Assembly: GCA_913061235.1 (NCBI GenBank)
Contig: CAJXTB010000014.1
Location: 62,001 to 126,000, forward strand
Length of the DNA: 64,000 nt
From: an uncultured Pseudomonadota bacterium
GTDB lineage: Bacteria > Myxococcota_A > UBA796 > GCA-2862545
Direction of reading: 5' to 3'
Part shown: positions 60,025-64,000 of the stretch, piece after piece
Layout of the letters: each line of letters begins with the position of its first letter
How positions within the stretch are numbered: the first letter of the stretch is position 1
Translations under genes and position numbers: made by a program
Notes under the pieces: generated by a model
What the model was told of the DNA's origin: nothing
Databases searched by the model: none
What the model saw: the letters and a program-made list of their open reading frames with translations, nothing else

Positions 60025-61389
60025 TTATGGGAGGAGAGTCGGTGGAACGAGCACGCCGTCGATGACGTGGACGACACCGTTGGTGGCGACAACGTCTGCG
60101 ATGAGGATGTCGACACCGTTGACGGTGGCTCCGCCATCAAGCGCGATGGTCACGTCTTCACCCTGGAGGGTTTCGACAGCGCCGGCCGACAGGTCGGTGC
60201 TGAGGATGGGCGCTGCGCCAGCGACGACGTGGTAGGTCAACACGGTGCCGAGCTGTGCATCGGACAGGCCAGCAGTCACGGCTGCGGCTGCGGTGAATGC
60301 TCCGTCTGTCGGTGCGAAGACGGTCAGGGTTCCGGCGCTGCTGAGGGCGCTGCCAATCATTGGGTTCGAAGCGTCTGCGTCTGCGACGCCGACGGTTGCG
60401 AGCAGGCTGTCGAGGCCAGCGTAGCCAGCGAGGTCAACGATGGTCGGCGGCAAGAGGACCGCATCCACAACGTGGATGGTACCGCCCACAACCTTGATGT
60501 CGGCCAAGGTGACAACGGAGTCGTTGGCGATCACGCCGTCAGTCGTGTCGAAGACGATGGACACGTTCTGGTCAGCGCTGTTGGTTAGCAACGAGGAGCC
60601 AATGGCTGGAACGCCGTTCGACAGAACGTTTCCGTCGACTGCGTGGTACGCGAGCACGGCGTCGAAGTCAGCAGCGACGAAGTCAGCGGTGATGTCGGCT
60701 GCAGCAGTGAACGCTGCGTTGTCCGGTGCGAAGACAGTGATGGGGTCATCTGTCGGGCCGGCGCTGAACAGGGCCTGGGTTGCCGGGCTGGATGCTTCGA
60801 TGGCGCCGATGAGGCCGGTGAGGCCGGCCAGCTGTGCGGCTTGTGCCATGGTGGGCGGCAGGAGGACGCTGTCGATGGCGTGAATGACACCGTTGCTGGC
60901 GTCGATGTCTGCTTCGATGACGGTGGCTTGGTTGATCATGACCGAGTCGCCGACGTTGAGGAACACGCTGAAGCCCGAGAGGGTGTCTTCAATGGCGCCG
61001 AGGTCAGCGAGGTCTGCAGCGAACTCTTCCGTTGGGAAGGCGTGGTAGGTCAGGATGGCGGTCAGCGATGGGACCGGAAGGTCTTCGACGCTGTCTACAC
61101 CTGGAATCTGTGCGAAGAGAGCCTCGAAGGCTTCGTCTGTTGGTGCGAAGATGGTGAAGTTACCTTCGCCAGCGAGCACACCGTCGAGTCCGGCGCGGAC
61201 TGCGGCCTGGACCAAGATCTCAAAGCGGTCATCGCCTGCGGCAATTCCGGTGATGCTGGTGGGGTCGACTTCAGTCTCGGTACCCATATCGGTGCCGGTA
61301 CCCATGTCGGTGTCGTCAGTGTCGTCCTTGTCGCAAGCCATGGTGCCGAGAACAAGAGCGAGTGGAAGAAGTGCAGAACGTAGGGTCAT
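60025..61389 (-). CDS. Fasciclin (FAS1) triple-domain lipoprotein
   Basis: A 454-residue lipoprotein (lipobox GTMAC) with a short Asp/Thr linker and three FAS1 domains of about 130 residues. Each has FTIFAPTDEAF- or VFAP(D/T)-type H1 motifs, a TYHVVAGA- or YHAVDG-like segment and NGVVHVIDGVLVPPT-type H2 endings. FAS1 proteins mediate adhesion or matrix contacts. GGAG lies before the ATG. The 225 bases upstream (61390-61614) contain no gene and presumably hold its promoter. Confidence 0.94.
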   Translation of the reverse strand: MTLRSALLPLALVLGTMACDKDDTDDTDMGTGTDMGTETEVDPTSITGIAAGDDRFEILVQAAVRAGLDGVLAGEGNFTIFAPTDEAFEALFAQIPGVDSVEDLPVPSLTAILTYHAFPTEEFAADLADLGAIEDTLSGFSVFLNVGDSVMINQATVIEADIDASNGVIHAIDSVLLPPTMAQAAQLAGLTGLIGAIEASSPATQALFSAGPTDDPITVFAPDNAAFTAAADITADFVAADFDAVLAYHAVDGNVLSNGVPAIGSSLLTNSADQNVSIVFDTTDGVIANDSVVTLADIKVVGGTIHVVDAVLLPPTIVDLAGYAGLDSLLATVGVADADASNPMIGSALSSAGTLTVFAPTDGAFTAAAAVTAGLSDAQLGTVLTYHVVAGAAPILSTDLSAGAVETLQGEDVTIALDGGATVNGVDILIADVVATNGVVHVIDGVLVPPTLLP

Positions 61390-61614
61390 TGGTGTCTCTC
61401 CGAGGGATGATGAGCAAATGAAGGCGGCGGTTTGTCACCGGCTGCCTTGTGCATGGGGTTTGTATAGGCTTTGGGTAGAGATGCGCTGTCATGGAACGTC
61501 AACTGGACGGTGCGGTGGCGCACATACTTCCGATTGCAGTACATGCAACGCCGTGATGTCCGCCGTTTCTAGAATTGTCACACCTTCGTCCACGGTTTGT
61601 GCCACCCGGGGTCG

Positions 61615-63228
61615 CTAGCGAGATGCGGCGAACAGACCGACGAGCGGAACGGTGTCTAGAGCGCGACCTTTGGTGCCATGGGGCTCTAAGATGGCGTTTG
61701 CTGCCAATACTCCGGTGCTGTACGCGGCTTCCATGAGCATGGCTGGGAAGGGAACGCGTACCCAGTCGCCCGCCAAGAACAGCCCTGGAGTTGCGGTCTG
61801 TACACTGGGGCGGTTTGCATAGGCTCCGGTGTGCAGGGCAACAAAGTCGTCTTTGATCTGAAGGATCTCCCGCGACACGATCTGGCCGGACATCTCTGGG
61901 AAGAACTGCTCGAACTCAGCCAGCAGACGGTCACGGACGTCTTCGTCAGGCAGTTCGTCGGGGACGGCGTAGCAATGAAGCTCGTAGACGCCGCCGCCGT
62001 TCGCTTTTTGGTAGGCCACAGCGCCCTCTTCCATGCGGTGGTACAGCGCAACAGCGTCCAGCATGAAGGCGCGGTCGGTGACGAAGTACGGAGGAATCCC
62101 ACCGCGAACGTCTCGGTCCGACCAGAAGCGCAACACCGCGTAGCGTTGGCCCTGCGGTAGCGACTTCAGCTTGTGGCGTGTGTCTTCGTCCAACCACTCC
62201 CGGTCGGACAACAACATGCGCGCGGCGGGCATGTCGCACGCCATGACCACGGAATCGTAGCGTTCGCCGTCTACACGGAAGGCGTCCCCATCGCGCTCGA
62301 TGACGTGTACGGGGTGCTCAAGACGGATCTGAACGCCAAGGTCTGTCAGGTGTTCACGGATGGGCGCCAGCAAGGCTTCTTCCCAGTCCACTGTGGGGAA
62401 GTCGTAGAGCAACCCGTGGTCGTGAGACAGGTAGTAGCTGTGAAAGCTCTTGAGCATCTCGGCGAAGGACATCTTGTCGGTGTCTGCGAAGAATGCTCGG
62501 GCAAAGTTGTTGAAGACGACCTGCAGATCCTTGGGCAGGTGCGCTTCTTTGGCAAAGGCTGCGTACGAGGTGTTGTCATACTCTTCAAAGGTGGCGTCGC
62601 CGTCGTACCGCAGGAAGATGTGCATGTAGTCCCGCGCTGGGGTGAACAAGACATCGCGCATCTTGTACGCACCGGCTCGCCACAGGCCGTACAGGTTGAG
62701 CATGGGAACGGTGTCTACATTGCGAAAGCCAGTGGATGTGCCGTCGGGCTTGAGTACAAAGTAGTCGGCGATTGCGCGCATGCCTTCGCGCAGCTTCATG
62801 GTGTCTAAGAACGCATTCCAGTTGTAGTAGTGCCGGAAAAAGGCATGGAATCCATGTTCGACAACCTCTTGCGAGCCATCTTCGAATGTGTGGGTCCAGG
62901 CGCCGAGCTTGCCGCCGATGTGGTTGTTGCGTTCGTACAGCACAACATCAGCACCGCGTTCCCCCAGAACGCTCGCCGCACCAATTCCCGCAATGCCGCC
63001 ACCGATTACCGCTACACGCAGGGGCTTAGAGACGGTGTCCGACAGGGAGCTGGCAGGTTCATGGAACCGGTGCCGGTAACCACCAAGGCGACGTTCAACC
63101 CACCAAGCGACGACGCCGCGGAAGCCGAACAGACCGCGGTCTTGCGGTGGAAGCATGAGCCAGCGTGCCGTCCAACCGGCGAGGGCCATGGCGGGAACGG
63201 CGAGACAGAGGGTAGATGCGATGGACAT
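61615..63228 (-). CDS. FAD-dependent oxidoreductase of the carotenoid desaturase type
   Basis: A 537-residue flavoprotein. One N-terminal hydrophobic segment precedes the dinucleotide motif VIGGGIAGIGAASVLGERG (about 74-92) and ...YERNNHIGGKLGA. The sequence EHGFHAFF and the C-terminal LFLAGDWVRVPFPAMLMEAAYSTG match zeta-carotene desaturase/CrtI-like amine-oxidase-superfamily enzymes. No carotenoid genes are adjacent, so the substrate is uncertain. Confidence 0.88.
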   Translation of the reverse strand: MSIASTLCLAVPAMALAGWTARWLMLPPQDRGLFGFRGVVAWWVERRLGGYRHRFHEPASSLSDTVSKPLRVAVIGGGIAGIGAASVLGERGADVVLYERNNHIGGKLGAWTHTFEDGSQEVVEHGFHAFFRHYYNWNAFLDTMKLREGMRAIADYFVLKPDGTSTGFRNVDTVPMLNLYGLWRAGAYKMRDVLFTPARDYMHIFLRYDGDATFEEYDNTSYAAFAKEAHLPKDLQVVFNNFARAFFADTDKMSFAEMLKSFHSYYLSHDHGLLYDFPTVDWEEALLAPIREHLTDLGVQIRLEHPVHVIERDGDAFRVDGERYDSVVMACDMPAARMLLSDREWLDEDTRHKLKSLPQGQRYAVLRFWSDRDVRGGIPPYFVTDRAFMLDAVALYHRMEEGAVAYQKANGGGVYELHCYAVPDELPDEDVRDRLLAEFEQFFPEMSGQIVSREILQIKDDFVALHTGAYANRPSVQTATPGLFLAGDWVRVPFPAMLMEAAYSTGVLAANAILEPHGTKGRALDTVPLVGLFAASR

Positions 63229-63273
63229 GCGGCGCGTTTAGCGCGGCACCTGCAACCTGGCGCGTGCCGGAAT

Positions 63274-64000
63274 CTACTCGGCGGTCGGAAGTCCCAGGGC
63301 ACCGCGTTCTGACGTTCCCCAGCAGGTGACAGCTCCCGCTCCGCTCCGCGCGCAGTAGTGACTCTGGCCAACAGCAACGTCGATGAAGCGCTCGTCATCC
63401 AGGCCAGAAGGCGGGGTCGTTGTTGTACCGAGACAGCTGATGTCTCCGCCCATGACCAAACACAGCGCACCGTTGCGACCCAGGTCGAAATTCTCTGCGA
63501 TGAGTGGGGAGGCGTCCGCGAAGGTTCCATTGCAGACCACGTTCGGAATGATCCCTGTGTTGTCCTGCACGCATGTTGAGCTGCGACCGGCATCTACTGC
63601 GTCAAAAGGGCCTACTCGCGGTGTGGTCCACGCGCCTGCGTCTCCCCAACACTGGGTGTCGCCGGCTGCGGTGAGCGCACAGCTGTGCTGGTCACCCGCA
63701 CTGGCGTTGAACAGCGGCACACCGGTCGGGGCGGTTGCCTTTTGAAAGGCGTCACTTCCCCAACACGTCACAGAACCCGCACTCGTTGTGGCGCACACGT
63801 GCGAGGTTCCAGCGCTGATCGTGGCGAAAGCCCCGGCAGGCGCATTGGTTGCGGTGGCAAAGGTGTCATCTCCCCAGCACACCACGGCGTCGGTGGTTGT
63901 GGTGATGGCACAGCCGAAGTCCCAGCCGAGGGTCACGTCGCGTACGGGCGATGTGGGTACGCCGCTGACCATGCCGAACCGGTCGTCTCCCCAGCATGTG
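63274..64000 (-). CDS. RCC1-repeat (beta-propeller) protein, 5'-truncated by window edge
   Basis: The C-terminal part (at least 241 residues) of a secreted-type RCC1-like propeller. Repeats end in CWGDD, VTCWGSD, TQCWGDAGA, ISCLG and VTCWGTS, with ALTAAGDT-type turns and Cys pairs characteristic of extracellular RCC1 proteins. The frame remains open to the right edge (upstream CWGDDRFG), so the true start lies outside and internal ATG 63972 is not it. It ends 45 bases before the desaturase-like gene on the same strand. Confidence 0.85.
   Translation of the reverse strand, partial: TCWGDDRFGMVSGVPTSPVRDVTLGWDFGCAITTTTDAVVCWGDDTFATATNAPAGAFATISAGTSHVCATTSAGSVTCWGSDAFQKATAPTGVPLFNASAGDQHSCALTAAGDTQCWGDAGAWTTPRVGPFDAVDAGRSSTCVQDNTGIIPNVVCNGTFADASPLIAENFDLGRNGALCLVMGGDISCLGTTTTPPSGLDDERFIDVAVGQSHYCARSGAGAVTCWGTSERGALGLPTAE

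Noticed and set aside
1-64000. Search by eye for tRNA, rRNA, insertion sequences, integrases, toxin-antitoxin pairs and phage genes
   Set aside because: No convincing example was seen; all long stretches are accounted for by ordinary chromosomal genes.

Overview
The window reads as chromosomal DNA of a G+C-rich, Gram-negative predatory-type or environmental bacterium, most likely a member of the Myxococcota. The evidence is a MYXO-CTERM-like tail (Cys motif, hydrophobic segment, Arg run) on a MopE-repeat protein at 51653-54613, three eukaryotic-type Ser/Thr kinases with different sensor modules, many lipoproteins with Asp/Thr-rich linkers, class II DAHP synthase, and a possible myxococcal-type LexA operator in front of cinA-recA. 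No rRNA, tRNA, CRISPR array, insertion sequence, integrase or phage gene was seen. Genes are tightly packed: many neighbours overlap as ATGA, GTGA or TGATG, and convergent genes almost touch.

1-18168, mostly minus strand: a housekeeping/DNA-repair run cinA-recA-alaS, followed by an SDR reductase, a 1443-residue kinase/ATPase/degenerate histidine-kinase fusion and a secreted subtilase cut by the window edge. Facing it on the plus strand are ruvX and an orphan membrane histidine kinase. Then come three envelope genes on the minus strand: an Omp85-like barrel, a lipoprotein fusing lytic transglycosylase, amidase and golvesin-like domains, and a PD40 propeller lipoprotein with an apparent CTG start.

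18211-32895: pirin, a BON/LysM protein, proB-proA, then a minus operon of class II DAHP synthase, Ser/Thr kinase, ATP-grasp protein and yaaA. Next are a small lipoprotein with a textbook terminator, ybgC, a degenerate M15-peptidase-like lipoprotein, a DUF309 gene coupled to a Cache-domain Ser/Thr kinase, and a DUF481 outer-membrane protein.

32947-44100: MscS channel; a cysteine-paired Sel1 protein (CTG start) after an unknown 476-residue gene; then the plus operon YyaL-like thioredoxin-domain protein, class I glutamine amidotransferase, a ForC-like formate dehydrogenase and its DUF1641 (ForE-like) partner. A strong promoter, a 29-codon ORF and a stem-loop precede a MATE exporter.

44137-64000: a secreted/surface block. 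It holds a fibre-like lipoprotein with ten 60-bp repeats; a three-gene overlapping operon (alkaline-phosphatase-superfamily lipoprotein, pyroglutamyl-peptidase, lipoprotein); a PstS-OmpA lipoprotein; an intact M15 peptidase lipoprotein; and two MopE-repeat proteins. After a highly structured 300-bp intergenic region come a metallophosphoesterase, a DUF2256/DUF3253 protein coupled to an Fe-S photolyase (PhrB type), a triple-FAS1 lipoprotein, a carotenoid-desaturase-like flavoprotein and a truncated RCC1-repeat protein.

The most unusual items are the non-canonical formate dehydrogenase pair, the leader-ORF/stem-loop ahead of MATE, the active/inactive pair of M15-like lipoproteins, the kinase carrying a dead histidine-kinase tail, the structured element at 56108-56296 and two genes that appear to start with CTG. 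Most starts were moved downstream of the longest ORF using ribosome binding sites, signal peptides or family length; this is stated in each entry.
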